From the NCBI RefSeq assembly GCF_001423615.1, contig NZ_LMOU01000003.1, positions 79,710 to 143,709 of the forward strand: 64,000 nt of DNA. The letters run 5' to 3'. The number at the start of each line of letters is the position of its first letter. Positions within the stretch are counted from its first letter, which is position 1. The DNA is from Microbacterium sp. Leaf159. Its GTDB lineage: Bacteria > Actinomycetota > Actinomycetes > Actinomycetales > Microbacteriaceae. The notes below the pieces were generated by a model. The model saw only the letters and a list, made by a program, of their open reading frames with translations. It did not search any database and was not told where the DNA came from. The position numbers and the translations under genes are program-made. This document shows, piece after piece, positions 42,534 to 50,534 of this stretch.

Positions 42534-43540
42534 CGTGCACCTCTCTTGATGCGGAAGCCGTCGATGCCGACGGCGATGATGAGGAGAGCGCCCTGGAAGA
42601 TCAGCGCGAATGCCGGGGGGAGCCCGAAGAACGCGATCGACACCGGGATGGTCGAGAGGAATCCGACGCTGAGCAGCAGCACCAGGAAATTGCCCTTGCC
42701 GCCCGAGAGGCTGATGCCCGCGAGGATCACCGCGGCGATCACGATGAGCTGGTAGCTCGCGCCGGCGTTGGGGGTGAAGCTCGGCGTCACCGAGGCGAAC
42801 AGCACTCCGGCGATGCCGGCGACCGCGCCCGCCCCCGAGAACGTGGCCAGCCGCACCCGACGCAGCGAGACGCCGCGAGCGCGGGCGGCCTGCGGGTTGC
42901 CGCCGACCGCGGTGAGGCGACGGCCCCAGCGGGTCCAGGCGATGGCGAGCCCCGCGAGGACGACGATCACGAGCATCGGCCAGAAGATGTTCGGGAGACC
43001 GAGGAACTGGCCGAGGCCGAAGGCGCGCAGCGCTGACCCCGAGGGGATCTGCGCCGACTTGAATCCGATCATCATGATCGCGAGGCCGCCGAAGCCGGTG
43101 GCGAGGGTCACGATGATCGGGTTGAGCTTGCCGTAGACGATGATGAGGCCGTTCAGCAGGCCCCATGCGCCACCGGCCGCGATGCCGCAGAGCACCGCGA
43201 TGAGGTCGGGGATGCCCGCACCGAGCAGCGTGACCGTCGCCCAGGCGCTGACCACGAGCGAGACGGGGAGGCTGAGATCGAGCAGGCCGCCGCCGATGAC
43301 GACGATGCCCTGCGCGACCGAGAGCACGCCCGAGATCGCCATCGTGAACGTGATGGCGAGCAGGGACTGGCTGGAGAGGAAGTCGGGGCGGACGATGGTG
43401 GTCGCCGCCGCGAGCAGGAACCAGACTGCGGCGATGCTCAGCGCATCGCGCAGCGTGGTGCGGGTCCCCGCGTCCGAGCGCGCGGTGCGTGCGCTCGGAC
43501 GCGGGGCGGCCGGATCGGCCGTGAGGGTGGGAGTCGTCAT
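42530..43540 (-). CDS. Ribose-type ABC transporter permease (first)
   Basis: A 336-residue RbsC-like permease. It has a polar Thr/Arg-rich N-terminus of about 35 residues, about nine membrane helices, and the motifs 'GGGLLDLSLPVSLVVSAWA' and 'AVGGNPQAARARGVSLRRVR'. It lies 40 bases after the binding-protein gene and overlaps the second permease by four bases. Two distinct permeases in one monosaccharide importer are less common than an RbsC homodimer but are seen in several actinobacterial and rhizobial sugar systems. Confidence 0.92.
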   Translation of the reverse strand: MTTPTLTADPAAPRPSARTARSDAGTRTTLRDALSIAAVWFLLAAATTIVRPDFLSSQSLLAITFTMAISGVLSVAQGIVVIGGGLLDLSLPVSLVVSAWATVTLLGAGIPDLIAVLCGIAAGGAWGLLNGLIIVYGKLNPIIVTLATGFGGLAIMMIGFKSAQIPSGSALRAFGLGQFLGLPNIFWPMLVIVVLAGLAIAWTRWGRRLTAVGGNPQAARARGVSLRRVRLATFSGAGAVAGIAGVLFASVTPSFTPNAGASYQLIVIAAVILAGISLSGGKGNFLVLLLSVGFLSTIPVSIAFFGLPPAFALIFQGALLIIAVGIDGFRIKRGAR

Positions 43541-43580
43541 GAGAGTCTCGTTCTTCTCGAGACCGATCCGGGAGGAACGG

Positions 43581-44666
43581 CTAGTTCTTGCAGTAGAGGT
43601 CGTAGAGGGTCGTGCCCTCGTCGGCCTGGGAGATCTCGGCGACGCGCTCCTCGATGCCGGGGATCGCTGCGGCCTCCTCCTGCGTCACGGCGCACGGCTG
43701 CACGCTCACGGCCGCGTCGTCACCGGAGTCCTTGACGGCGGGGGCATCGCCTGCGGCGATCGCGTCGAGGATCTCGAACGCGTACGCCGCGTAGCCCTCG
43801 AGGAAGTACATGACGCTGCCTGCGAGGTTCGGGTCGACGTTGTCGCCCGTGATCAGGCCGCCGTCCTGACCCCAGCCCATGATGTTCGCGTCGCGGCCGA
43901 GCTGTGTCGCCGCCTGCAGGGCGCCGACGACCGCCTGGTCGTTGAGTCCGACGACGAGGATGTTCTCGGCATCCGGATGTGCGGCGAAGACGCCGGGGGC
44001 GTTCTGCAGCGAGGTGGTGAGGTTGCCGTCTGCCTCGTACGCGACGTACGCGTCTTCGGGGATGTCGGGGCAGACCTCGCCGATGGCGGTCGCGGCGTTG
44101 CCGGTGCGCCAGGTGTCGATCTGTCCGGCTGCGGTGCCCTGCGCCGAGATGACCAGGTCGACGTCGCAGTCCCACTCGCTCTTGGCGAGCTCGCCGAGAG
44201 CTGTGCCGCCCTCGGTGCCGGCTGCAGCGTTGTCGATGCCGACGAAGTACCAGCCCTCCTGAGCGATGTCGAACGTGATCACCGGGATGTCGGCGTCCTT
44301 GTACTTCTTCGCGATGACCGGGTTCGCCTCGGGTCGTCCGTTGAACATCATCACGGCGTCGACGCCCTGCTGCACGAAGAGGTCGGCGTTCTTCACGGCC
44401 GTGGCCTCGTCGCCGTCGTTGCTGAGCTCGACGTACTTCCAGCCGCGCTGCTCGGCGAGTGCCTGGGCGACGTCGCCCTGGTAGTCCTGCCAGTCGGCGT
44501 CGGCCTGGCCGCCGACGGCGAATCCGAGGGTGAAGGTGTCGTCGTCTCCGCCTGAGCCTGAGCCGCCGGATGCCTGATCGGCGCAGCCGACCATCGCGAT
44601 GCCGGCGACGAGTGCGACGCTCGCGCCCAGAAGGCGCAGGGCGGTGCGGGATGAGTTATGCGTCAT
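43581..44666 (-). CDS. Sugar-binding lipoprotein, ribose-binding-protein type
   Basis: A 361-residue periplasmic-binding-protein-4 family protein. The signal peptide (1-27) ends in the lipobox MVGC, followed by a Gly/Ser/Asp linker typical of lipoproteins. The mature fold shows 'GVDAVMMFNGRPEANPVIAKKYKDADIPVITFD' region features of monosaccharide binders, two lobes, and a disulfide-capable C-terminus (YCKN). It is the second gene of the operon, after the ATPase. Cargo is probably a free sugar or small galactoside. Confidence 0.91.
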   Translation of the reverse strand: MTHNSSRTALRLLGASVALVAGIAMVGCADQASGGSGSGGDDDTFTLGFAVGGQADADWQDYQGDVAQALAEQRGWKYVELSNDGDEATAVKNADLFVQQGVDAVMMFNGRPEANPVIAKKYKDADIPVITFDIAQEGWYFVGIDNAAAGTEGGTALGELAKSEWDCDVDLVISAQGTAAGQIDTWRTGNAATAIGEVCPDIPEDAYVAYEADGNLTTSLQNAPGVFAAHPDAENILVVGLNDQAVVGALQAATQLGRDANIMGWGQDGGLITGDNVDPNLAGSVMYFLEGYAAYAFEILDAIAAGDAPAVKDSGDDAAVSVQPCAVTQEEAAAIPGIEERVAEISQADEGTTLYDLYCKN

Positions 44667-44741
44667 TGCAGTGCTCCTCTTGAATGGATGTGTTCGGGTG
44701 GTGCGGTGTTCGGGTCGTGCGGGTGGTGAAGTCTGGTCTCG

Positions 44742-45551
44742 TCAGCTGACGAGTGTCTCGGTGTCTTCCGGGGTGGGCACGTCTGCGGGGATCGCCCCGG
44801 TGATGAGGCCCACGATGTCCTGCGCGGTGACGTCGGCGATGTCGCGCACGGCGACCGAGCGCCCGAGGCGCATCACGGTCACGCGATCGGCGACCGTGTG
44901 CAGCTGCTGCATGTTGTGGCTGACGAGGATCACGCTGACGCCGTGCTCGCGCAGACGACCGATCAGGTCGAGCACCTGCTGCGACTCGCGCACGCCGAGA
45001 GCGGCGGTGGGCTCGTCGAGGATCACGATGCTGCGGCCCCAGAGCAGGGCGCGAGCGATCGCCAGGCACTGGCGCTGTCCGCCCGACATGCCCTTGACCG
45101 AGACGTTGACCGACTGGATGCCGACGCCGAGCTCGGCGAGCACCTCGCGGGACCGTGCGCGCATGCCGCGATCGTTGACGATGTTCAGCGCCTTGAGGAT
45201 CGGGTTGGTCGACAGCTCCTCGCGGCCGAGGTACACGTTCTGCACGGCCGACATCGTGTCGACGAGGGCGAGGTCCTGGTAGACGGTCTCGATCCCTGCG
45301 GCGAGGGCGTCGGTCGGGCGGCGGAAGTCGACGGCTGCGCCTTCGACCTCGATCGTGCCGCCGTCGGGGATCACGGCGCCGGAGAGCACCTTCAGCAGGG
45401 TCGACTTGCCAGCGCCGTTGTCGCCCACGAGGCCCATGACCTCGCCACGGCGCAGGGTGAGCGAGGCGTCGGCGAGAGCGGTGACCGCGCCGTAACGGCG
45501 AGAGATGTTGCGAGCGTGGAGAGCCAAGTCCTGGTCAGCGGCGAGTGCCAT
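44742..45551 (-). CDS. ABC transporter ATP-binding protein, single-domain ribose type
   Basis: A 269-residue ATPase with Walker A GDNGAGKST, the signature MSGGQRQCLAIARAL, Walker B IVILDEPTAALG and the switch histidine in 'ILVSHNMQQL'. RbsA-like proteins usually have two fused ATPase domains (about 500 residues); here there is only one, so a homodimer must form. I use ATG at 45551, with GAGG seven bases upstream; a start at 45563 would add four residues. It is the first gene of the nine-gene operon and drives the two RbsC-like permeases. Confidence 0.92.
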   Translation of the reverse strand: MALAADQDLALHARNISRRYGAVTALADASLTLRRGEVMGLVGDNGAGKSTLLKVLSGAVIPDGGTIEVEGAAVDFRRPTDALAAGIETVYQDLALVDTMSAVQNVYLGREELSTNPILKALNIVNDRGMRARSREVLAELGVGIQSVNVSVKGMSGGQRQCLAIARALLWGRSIVILDEPTAALGVRESQQVLDLIGRLREHGVSVILVSHNMQQLHTVADRVTVMRLGRSVAVRDIADVTAQDIVGLITGAIPADVPTPEDTETLVS

Positions 45552-45588
45552 GATCAACCTCATTGTCGAAGGGCCGAAGCGTTACTTT

Positions 45589-45614
45589 AAACGTTTCAGG
45601 TGTTTAAAACGTTT
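45589..45614 (-). promoter_or_regulatory. Tandem AAACGTTT operators upstream of the GH42 / importer operon
   Basis: Two identical 8-bp palindromes AAACGTTT at 45589-45596 and 45607-45614, centre to centre 18 bp, each followed by CAG. This is the core of many LacI-type operators (AAnCGnTT). They lie 38-63 bases before the first gene, in an unusually AT-rich stretch (TTTAAA twice). The LacI encoded within the operon is the probable binder. Confidence 0.7.
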
Positions 45615-45670
45615 CAGACTCTACAACCGGATCTTCGGATCAGGCAAGGACTTTTCTCGCCGGAACATGG

Positions 45671-45730
45671 TCGAATCGCGCACTTTGCAGAAGTCGCATC
45701 CCGGAAACTGCAAAGTGCGCGACTCGAAAG
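45671..45730. repeat. Dispersed hairpin family A, copy 4
   Basis: Left arm TCGAATCGCGCACTTTGCAG at 45671-45690 and right arm CTGCAAAGTGCGCGACTCGA at 45708-45727, one mismatch in 20 and a 17-base loop. Here it lies between two divergent operons, so it is not simply a terminator at the end of genes. Confidence 0.9.
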
Positions 45731-45773
45731 GGCAGATGCAAGGACGCCCTAGTAAATCCCAGGATGCCGAAGT

Positions 45774-45787
45774 ACTATCGTCATAGT
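45774..45787 (+). promoter_or_regulatory. Small dyad in the mmsA promoter region
   Basis: ACTAT-N4-ATAGT at 45774-45787 includes TACTAT (45773-45778), a good -10 element. It lies 31 bases before the mmsA start and may be both promoter and operator of the valine operon. No clear -35 is seen at the right distance, because the family A hairpin lies close by. Confidence 0.45.
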
Positions 45788-45817
45788 GCCAACGACGGCA
45801 TGAAGGGACATCGCACA

Positions 45818-47320
45818 ATGACTCGTACCATTCCCCATTTCGTAGGCGGATCGCATCTCACCCCCGAAGGCGGCCGCTTCGCCGACGTGTTCGATCCGAG
45901 CACCGGATCCGTGCAGGCGCGGGTTCCGCTGGCCTCGGCGGAAGACGTGGGCCGCGTGATCGCGAACGCAGAGGCCGCGCAGGTCGAGTGGGCCGCGACC
46001 AATCCCCAGAAGCGCGCTCGGGTGCTGCTGCGGTTCCTCGATCTGGTGCAGCGCGAGATGACCTCTCTTGCCGAGCTCCTCGCGAGCGAGCACGGCAAGA
46101 CCGTCGACGACGCGAAGGGCGACATCCAGCGCGGTCTCGAGGTCATCGAGTTCTCAGCCGGAGCCCCGCATCTGCTGAAGGGCGAGTACTCCACCGGAGC
46201 CGGTGCGGGCATCGACGTCTACTCGATGCGGCAGCCGCTGGGAGTGGTCGCCGCGATCACCCCGTTCAACTTCCCCGCGATGATCCCGCTCTGGAAGGCA
46301 GGCCCCGCTCTCGCGGCGGGCAACGCCGTGGTGCTCAAGCCCAGTGAGCGCGACCCCTCGGTCCCCGTGCGCATCGCCGAGCTGTTCCTCGAGGCGGGCC
46401 TCCCCGCCGGCGTCCTCAACGTCGTGCACGGAGACAAAGAGGCCGTCGATGCGCTGCTGACCGATGACCGCATCCGAGCCGTCGGCTTCGTCGGCTCGAC
46501 CCCGATCGCCGAGTACATCTACTCGACGGCGGCCGCCCAAGGCAAGCGCGCGCAGTGCTTCGGCGGTGCCAAGAACCACATGATCGTGATGCCCGACGCC
46601 GACCTCGATCAGGCCGTCGACGCTCTCATCGGCTCGGGCTACGGCTCGGCGGGCGAGCGCTGCATGGCGATCTCGGTCGCGGTGCCGGTAGGGCAGGAGA
46701 CGGCGGATGCTCTCGCCGCCAAGCTCGCCGAGCGCGTGGCGCAGCTGCGGGTCGGCCCGTCGCTCGCGGCCGACGTCGACTACGGGCCGCTCGTCACGCG
46801 CGCGGCGGTGGAGCGCGTCGAGGGCTACATCCAGCAGGGCATCGACGAGGGAGCGACCCTCCTCGCCGACGGGCGCGGGTTCTCGGTGCCGGGGCATGAG
46901 CAGGGCTTCTACCTCGGACCGACGCTGTTCGACCACGTCACGACCGACATGGCGATCTATCGGGAGGAGATCTTCGGCCCGGTGCTCGTGATCGCGCGCG
47001 CCGCCGACTACGAAGAGGCGCTGCGCATGGCATCCGAGCACGAGTACGGCAACGGCGTCGCGATCTTCACGCGCGACGGGGATGCAGCCCGCGACTTCGC
47101 CGCCCGGGTCGAGGTCGGGATGGTCGGAGTGAACGTGCCGATCCCCGTGCCGATCGCGTACTACACGTTCGGCGGCTGGAAGCGCAGCGGATTCGGCGAC
47201 CTGAACCAGCACGGTGCAGACGCGTTCCGCTTCTACACGAAGACCAAGACGGTCACGAGCCGCTGGCCGTCCGCGGGGATCCGCGAGGGTGCCAGCTTCG
47301 TGATCCCCACCATGCACTGA
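45818..47320 (+). CDS. mmsA: CoA-acylating methylmalonate-semialdehyde dehydrogenase
   Basis: A 500-residue aldehyde-dehydrogenase-family enzyme that turns methylmalonate semialdehyde into propionyl-CoA and CO2 at the end of valine breakdown; it can also act on malonate semialdehyde. The catalytic cysteine is Cys282 in SAGERCMAIS, the signature of this CoA-dependent subgroup, which lacks the usual ALDH general-base glutamate. The 'PFNFPAMIPLWKAGPALAAGN' region is cofactor-binding. The ATG at 45818 follows GAAGGGA by nine bases. It heads the operon with an acyl-CoA dehydrogenase and mmsB. Confidence 0.93.
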   Translation: MTRTIPHFVGGSHLTPEGGRFADVFDPSTGSVQARVPLASAEDVGRVIANAEAAQVEWAATNPQKRARVLLRFLDLVQREMTSLAELLASEHGKTVDDAKGDIQRGLEVIEFSAGAPHLLKGEYSTGAGAGIDVYSMRQPLGVVAAITPFNFPAMIPLWKAGPALAAGNAVVLKPSERDPSVPVRIAELFLEAGLPAGVLNVVHGDKEAVDALLTDDRIRAVGFVGSTPIAEYIYSTAAAQGKRAQCFGGAKNHMIVMPDADLDQAVDALIGSGYGSAGERCMAISVAVPVGQETADALAAKLAERVAQLRVGPSLAADVDYGPLVTRAAVERVEGYIQQGIDEGATLLADGRGFSVPGHEQGFYLGPTLFDHVTTDMAIYREEIFGPVLVIARAADYEEALRMASEHEYGNGVAIFTRDGDAARDFAARVEVGMVGVNVPIPVPIAYYTFGGWKRSGFGDLNQHGADAFRFYTKTKTVTSRWPSAGIREGASFVIPTMH

Positions 47321-47349
47321 TCCGCCGCGACATCCCACAAGGAACCACG

Positions 47350-48552
47350 ATGACCATGACCACCGTCACCACCACCGCCGAAGAACGCGAGGCCATCCTC
47401 GACGCGGTCCGGGAGTTCGCCGACACCGAGCTCGCTCCGTTCGCCGCCGAGCGCGACGAGAAGCACATCTTCCCCCGGGAGTCGCTCGGCAAGGCAGGGG
47501 AACTCGGGCTCGGTGGCATCTACGTGCGCGAGGACTTCGGCGGCACCGGCCTCAGCCGCTCCGACACGGTCGCGATCTTCGAGGAGCTCGCCAAAGGCGA
47601 CCCGGCGGTCGCCGCCTACATCTCGATCCACAACATGGTCGTCTGGATGATCGACACCTACGGCGATGACGCTCAGCGTGGCGAGTGGCTGCCGAAGCTC
47701 ACCGCCATGGCGGAGTTCGGCGGCTACTGCCTCACCGAGCCGGGAGTCGGATCCGATGCTGCGAACGTCGCCACGAGCGCGGTGCGAGACGGTGACGACT
47801 ATCTGCTGACCGGCGTCAAGCAGTTCATCTCGGGCGCCGGTGAGGCCGCGGTCTACGTGGTGATGGCCCGCACCGGCGAGCCGGGTGCCCGCGGCATCAG
47901 CGCCTTCCTCGTCCCGGGTGACGCCGAGGGGCTCAGCTTCGGCGCCCCCGAGAAGAAGATGGGCTGGCACGCCCAGCCCACCCGTCAGGTCATCCTCGAC
48001 GGCGTCCGCGTTCCGGCATCCGGCATGCTCGGCGACGAGGGTCGCGGTTTCGCGATCGCGATGTCGGCGCTCAACGGCGGTCGCCTCAACATCGCCGCCT
48101 GCTCGTTGGGCGGCGCCCAGTGGGCACTCGACCGTGCGGTGCAGTACGTGCACGAGCGCGTGGCGTTCGGTGAGCCCCTCGCCGAGAAGCAGTCGATCCT
48201 CTTCGCGATCGCCGACATGCGCACCGACCTGCAGGCCGCGCGTCTCATGGTCCGCGACGGAGCGCTGGCGGTCGACGAACATGCTCCGGATGCCACGATG
48301 CGCTGCGCGATGGCCAAGCGCTTCGCGACGGATGCCGGCTTCGACGTCGCCAACCGCGCGCTGCAGCTGCACGGCGGCTACGGATATCTGCAGGACTACG
48401 GCATCGAGAGGGTCGTGCGTGACCTCCGGGTGCACCAGATCCTCGAGGGCACGAACGAGATCATGCGCCTGATCGTCGGTCGCGAGATGCTGCGACCCGC
48501 GGGATCCGCCTCCATGCGGAGCGGCGGAGACCGGATGCGGAGCGCATCATGA
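47350..48552 (+). CDS. Acyl-CoA dehydrogenase (probable isobutyryl-CoA dehydrogenase)
   Basis: A 400-residue FAD enzyme with the three ACAD domains: an N-terminal helical part, the middle 'YCLTEPGVGSDAANVATSA' and 'KQFISGAG' beta domain, and the C-terminal helical domain ending in 'QILEGTNEIMRLIVGR'. Its place between mmsA and mmsB argues for isobutyryl-CoA oxidation to methacrylyl-CoA. Electrons would pass to the flavoprotein encoded at 52114-53863. It overlaps mmsB by four bases. Short/branched-chain specificity is inferred from context. Confidence 0.9.
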   Translation: MTMTTVTTTAEEREAILDAVREFADTELAPFAAERDEKHIFPRESLGKAGELGLGGIYVREDFGGTGLSRSDTVAIFEELAKGDPAVAAYISIHNMVVWMIDTYGDDAQRGEWLPKLTAMAEFGGYCLTEPGVGSDAANVATSAVRDGDDYLLTGVKQFISGAGEAAVYVVMARTGEPGARGISAFLVPGDAEGLSFGAPEKKMGWHAQPTRQVILDGVRVPASGMLGDEGRGFAIAMSALNGGRLNIAACSLGGAQWALDRAVQYVHERVAFGEPLAEKQSILFAIADMRTDLQAARLMVRDGALAVDEHAPDATMRCAMAKRFATDAGFDVANRALQLHGGYGYLQDYGIERVVRDLRVHQILEGTNEIMRLIVGREMLRPAGSASMRSGGDRMRSAS

Positions 48553-49451
48553 CCGAGGCGTCGAAGGCGCGGATCGCGTTCCTCGGCCTCGGCCACATGG
48601 GGCTGCCGATGGCGAAGAATCTGGTCGCGGCCGGTCATGAGGTGCACGGGTTCGATCTGGTACCTGCGGCGATAGATGCGGCGCTGGCCGTCGGCATCCC
48701 GATCGCTGCGAGCGGGGCGGATGCCGTCGCCGACGCCGACGTCGTCATCACGATGTTCCCCGCGGGCAGGCACGTGATCGACGCCTACCGCACCGAGCTG
48801 CTCGCCGCCGCGCGTCCGGACACCCTGTTCATCGAGTCGTCGACGATCGCGGTCGACGAGGCTCGCGCGGCCCATGCCCTCGCCCTCGCGGCCGGGCACC
48901 GCAACATCGACGCCCCGGTCTCGGGCGGAGTCGTCGGCGCCGAGAACGGCACGCTCGCCTTCATGGTCGGCGGCTCCGACGAGGACTTCGCCGCAGCTCT
49001 CCCCGTGCTCGAGATCATGGGAAAGCGCATCGTGCACTGCGGTGGGCCGGGGCTCGGGCAAGCGGCGAAGGTCTGCAACAACATGGTGCTGGCGGTCTCG
49101 CAGATCGCCGTGGCCGAGGCGTTCGTGCTCGGAGAGCGGCTCGGACTCGAGCATCAGGCGCTGTTCGACGTCGTGTCGCAGGCATCCGGTCAGTGCTGGT
49201 CGATCACGACGAACTGCCCGGTGCCGGGACCGGTGCCGACGAGCCCCGCGAACCGCGACTACCAGCCGGGATTCGCCGGTGCCCTGATGGCCAAGGACCT
49301 GGGTCTCGCGCTGCAGGCGATCGAGCAGACGTCGACCGACGCGAAGATGGGGCGCCTCGCGCAGCAGCTCTACGCCGAGTTCGCCGCGGGCGACGGGGCC
49401 ACCAGGGACTTCTCGGGCATCATCACCGACATCCGCGACGGTCGTGTGTGA
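48549..49451 (+). CDS. mmsB: 3-hydroxyisobutyrate dehydrogenase
   Basis: A 300-residue beta-hydroxyacid dehydrogenase. The N-terminal Rossmann motif is 'FLGLGHMGLPMAKNL' (about 11-25), the substrate site is 'DAPVSGGVVGAENGTL', and the catalytic lysine is in 'GQAAKVCNNM' near residue 175. It oxidises 3-hydroxyisobutyrate to methylmalonate semialdehyde, the substrate of MmsA. It starts inside the acyl-CoA dehydrogenase stop (ATGA) and ends 16 bases before a family A hairpin. Confidence 0.93.
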   Translation: MTEASKARIAFLGLGHMGLPMAKNLVAAGHEVHGFDLVPAAIDAALAVGIPIAASGADAVADADVVITMFPAGRHVIDAYRTELLAAARPDTLFIESSTIAVDEARAAHALALAAGHRNIDAPVSGGVVGAENGTLAFMVGGSDEDFAAALPVLEIMGKRIVHCGGPGLGQAAKVCNNMVLAVSQIAVAEAFVLGERLGLEHQALFDVVSQASGQCWSITTNCPVPGPVPTSPANRDYQPGFAGALMAKDLGLALQAIEQTSTDAKMGRLAQQLYAEFAAGDGATRDFSGIITDIRDGRV

Positions 49452-49467
49452 CGATCGTTCCATCGGG

Positions 49468-49528
49468 TTTCGAATCGCGCACTTTGCAGTGATTCAGACC
49501 TCTGATGTGCAAAGTGCGCGATTCGAAA
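49468..49528. repeat. Dispersed hairpin family A, copy 5 (most perfect)
   Basis: Two 21-bp perfectly complementary arms, beginning TTTCGAATCGCGCACTTTGC at 49468 and ending with its complement at 49528, with a 19-base loop (49489-49507). It lies inside the valine operon, between mmsB and the enoyl-CoA hydratase, and ends 19 bases before the hydratase ATG, close to its ribosome site. Confidence 0.92.
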
Positions 49529-49546
49529 CGGGAGAGGGAACCCTTC

Positions 49547-50323
49547 ATGACCGAGTACGAGACGATCCTGGTCGAGCAGCGCGGACGCGTCGGATGGATC
49601 ACGCTCAATCGACCGCAGGCGTTGAACGCCCTGAACAGCCGGCTCGCCGAGGAGGTCACCGCTGCGGCACTGGCGTTCGACCTCGATGACGGCGTCGGCG
49701 CGATCGTCGTCACCGGGTCCGAGAAGGCGTTCGCCGCCGGTGCCGACATCAAGGAGATGGAGGGCATGTCGGCCTCCGAGATGCTCGAGACCGACCACTT
49801 CGGCGTGTGGCACGAGTTCGCCGCGGTGCGCACGCCCGTGATCGCCGCCGTCTCGGGCTTCGCGCTCGGGGGAGGATGCGAGCTCGCGATGATGTGCGAC
49901 ATCATCCTCGCTGCCGACACCGCGAAGTTCGGTCAGCCCGAGATCAACCTCGGCGTGATCCCGGGCATGGGCGGTACCCAGCGTCTGATTCGTGCGGTCG
50001 GCTACTACAAGGCCGCAGAGCTCGTGCTGTCGGGCCGGTTCATGGGCGCCGAGGAGGCCGAGCGCTCAGGCCTCGTGTCACGGGTCGTGCCGGCATCCGA
50101 CCTGCTCGCCGAAGCCACGACTCTCGCCGAGACGATCGCCTCGAAGTCGCTGCCGTCGGTGTTCGCCGCGAAGGCCGCGCTCGACGCGGCGATGGAGATG
50201 ACCCTCGCCGACGGCCTGGCCCACGAGAAGAAGGCGTTCGCCGCGCTGTTCGACACCGAAGACCAGAAGGAGGGCATGTCGGCCTTCCGGGAGAAGCGTG
50301 CGCCCGACTTCCAGAACCGCTGA
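49547..50323 (+). CDS. Enoyl-CoA hydratase
   Basis: A 258-residue crotonase-family enzyme. The oxyanion-hole motifs are '[10 protein letters not shown]' and '[15 protein letters not shown]', and the two catalytic glutamates lie in GGGCELAM and '[13 protein letters not shown]'. It would hydrate methacrylyl-CoA (and other enoyl-CoAs) between the acyl-CoA dehydrogenase and the hydroxyisobutyrate dehydrogenase steps. The ATG at 49547 follows GAGAGGGA. It lacks the longer length of 3-hydroxyisobutyryl-CoA hydrolases, so that thioesterase step must be encoded elsewhere. Confidence 0.92.
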   Translation: MTEYETILVEQRGRVGWITLNRPQALNALNSRLAEEVTAAALAFDLDDGVGAIVVTGSEKAFAAGADIKEMEGMSASEMLETDHFGVWHEFAAVRTPVIAAVSGFALGGGCELAMMCDIILAADTAKFGQPEINLGVIPGMGGTQRLIRAVGYYKAAELVLSGRFMGAEEAERSGLVSRVVPASDLLAEATTLAETIASKSLPSVFAAKAALDAAMEMTLADGLAHEKKAFAALFDTEDQKEGMSAFREKRAPDFQNR

Positions 50324-50332
50324 CCTCCGCTC

Positions 50333-50517
50333 CAGAACTCCGGAGGAACGGCCCAGTGCGGGTGCGCAGGTGACTGCGGCGCGTCCGGGTCGACCGAATC
50401 TCCGGAGTTGTGGGGCAGTGCGCGCCGAGCTGCCGTGCACAACTCAGCACAGAAGCCGCAGAGCCCGCCCGTCGGTGCCGAATCGGAGCGCAGCGCCCCG
50501 CTTCCTGCTGAATTGTG
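50333..50517. repeat. Nested inverted repeats in the gap after the valine operon
   Basis: The 211-base gap 50324-50534 has no gene but contains two inverted repeats. CAGAACTCCGGAG at 50333-50345 pairs with CTCCGGAGTTGTG at 50400-50412 (12 of 13), and CACAACTCAGCA at 50438-50449 pairs with TGCTGAATTGTG at 50506-50517 (11 of 12). Both share a CCACAAC/GTTGTG-like end. It lies between convergent genes. Confidence 0.65.
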
Positions 50518-50534
50518 AACGCGCGTCGGGCGGC

